A DNA stretch of 64,000 bases from Sphingomonadales bacterium UBA2369 (GTDB taxonomy: Bacteria; Pseudomonadota; Alphaproteobacteria; Sphingomonadales; Sphingomonadaceae): assembly GCA_002344055.1 (NCBI GenBank), contig DDTH01000014.1:97489-161488 (forward strand). The letters are read 5' to 3'. How positions within the stretch are numbered: position 1 is the stretch's first letter; every line of letters begins with the position of its first letter. The position numbers and the translations under genes are program-made. The notes under the pieces are model-generated. The model was not told the DNA's origin, did no database searches, and worked only from the letters and a program-made list of their open reading frames with translations. Below are positions 63,409 through 64,000 of this stretch, one piece after another.

Positions 63409-64000
63409 TTAGCGCAGCAGATCGAACAGAGTCGACTGGTTCACCCGCGCGAAGACCGCCTGCGCGGCGTCGAGCGAAAGCTTCTTTGCGGAAATGCTGG
63501 CGAGCAGTTCGGAAATGTTCACGTCCTGCACAGCCGACTTTTCTTCTTTCAGGCCCAGTTCGTTGCTCAGCAGCCGATCCGCCAGCGCATCGATCCGCGC
63601 CCCGCGCGCGCCCTGTTCCGCCTGCGCCGCGATCACATGGGTCGACGCCTGGTTGGTCTGCGCCAGCGATGCCGCGATCGCCGCCGGGTCGTTCGCCCGA
63701 AGCGCCGCAACCGCATCGGAGAGCACCGTGGTGAGAGGGCGTGCCGTGGATGGCGGGATAAACAGGTTGAAGATCACCTCCTGCTTGCCGACGGCCGCGA
63801 TCTCGAGATTTTCACCGACCGGGATAAGGATCGCCTGCGCCGCCGGCGGGAAGAGGAAGGCGCCGCGGGAATCTTGTGTGTCGCGGAGCGTCGCAATCTC
63901 CGAAGCGATGCTTTCGATTTCCAGTGCCGCAGCCTGCTTGTTCTCCGCCGACAGCGTGCCGTTGGAAGCGGCGAGCATCAGTTCGTTTACCCGATCGAAG
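63409..64000 (-). CDS. flgL: Flagellar hook-associated protein FlgL (3' part, runs off the window)
   Basis: Only the C-terminal ~196 residues are visible; the 5' end lies beyond 64000. The flagellin-like region has KQAAALEIESIASEIATLRDTQDSRG, and the last helix VNISELLASISAKKLSLDAAQAVFARVNQSTLFDLLR resembles flagellin/FlgL C-termini. FlgL forms the junction between hook and filament. The assignment over flagellin rests on length and the motA context, so it is not certain. The ~200 bases between it and motA show no other gene. Confidence 0.75.
   Translation of the reverse strand, partial: FDRVNELMLAASNGTLSAENKQAAALEIESIASEIATLRDTQDSRGAFLFPPAAQAILIPVGENLEIAAVGKQEVIFNLFIPPSTARPLTTVLSDAVAALRANDPAAIAASLAQTNQASTHVIAAQAEQGARGARIDALADRLLSNELGLKEEKSAVQDVNISELLASISAKKLSLDAAQAVFARVNQSTLFDLLR

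Overview
GC-rich (about two-thirds G+C) chromosomal DNA from an alphaproteobacterium, most likely a member of the Sphingomonadales. The assignment rests on gene content and order: rluD next to rpoH, an SRP RNA just upstream of dnaX-ybaB, a ChpT phosphotransferase beside a compact chemotaxis operon, orphan gene-transfer-agent-type terminase genes, and several families of dispersed palindromic repeats of the kind common in sphingomonads. No tRNA or rRNA gene was seen. The family assignments come from reading motifs, not from database searches.

Layout. 0.07-4.4 kb: alpha/beta hydrolase, then a translationally coupled run of two cysteine desulfurases, a [2Fe-2S] ferredoxin and a class A beta-lactamase. 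4.4-7.3 kb: SRP RNA, repeats, dnaX, ybaB. 7.5-12.6 kb: outer-membrane protein, rpoH, rluD, TonB-type protein, chpT, glyoxalase. 12.7-17.9 kb: cheA-cheW-cheY-cheB-cheR. 17.9-21.9 kb: amidase, RNase P RNA, J-domain protein, thioesterase-sufE, and a DUF559 nuclease flanked by repeats. 22.1-27.1 kb: a greatly extended phage-shock-protein locus. It has a near-consensus sigma-54 promoter, divergent pspF, pspA-pspB-pspC, and seven further small membrane/coiled-coil proteins, six of which end in one shared motif. 27.1-28.7 kb: low-GC insertion with a transposase remnant, two unknown genes and a truncated outer-membrane gene. 28.8-36.3 kb: TIR membrane protein, orphan terminase pair carrying in-frame repeat insertions, and a restriction-modification module with controller protein, C-box operator, m5C methyltransferase and a large unknown protein.

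36.3-38.4 kb: rpsM-rpsK-rpoA without rplQ. 38.6-48.5 kb: chagasin-like lipoprotein, membrane winged-helix regulator, a second TIR membrane protein coupled to a TPR/class III cyclase protein, MarR regulator, aspartyl protease, cell-wall hydrolase and an exported CHAT-domain protein. 48.5-52.1 kb: two hydrolases, GlxA-type regulator, PilZ protein. 52.2-57.3 kb: glnA and glnB separated by an Hsp70, a J-like membrane protein and a small HTH protein. 57.4-64.0 kb: lipoprotein, exported protein, map, CinA-like protein, diguanylate cyclase, motB, motA and the 3' end of flgL.

The main functional groups are Fe-S supply, envelope stress (psp), motility and chemotaxis, nitrogen control, and several conflict-type modules (RM, two TIR proteins, cyclase, CHAT). 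The most unusual items are the PspB-like paralogue array on the psp operon, the cyclase-TIR pair, the RM module with an unrecognised endonuclease candidate, and palindromic repeats that have become part of coding sequences in terL and pspF.
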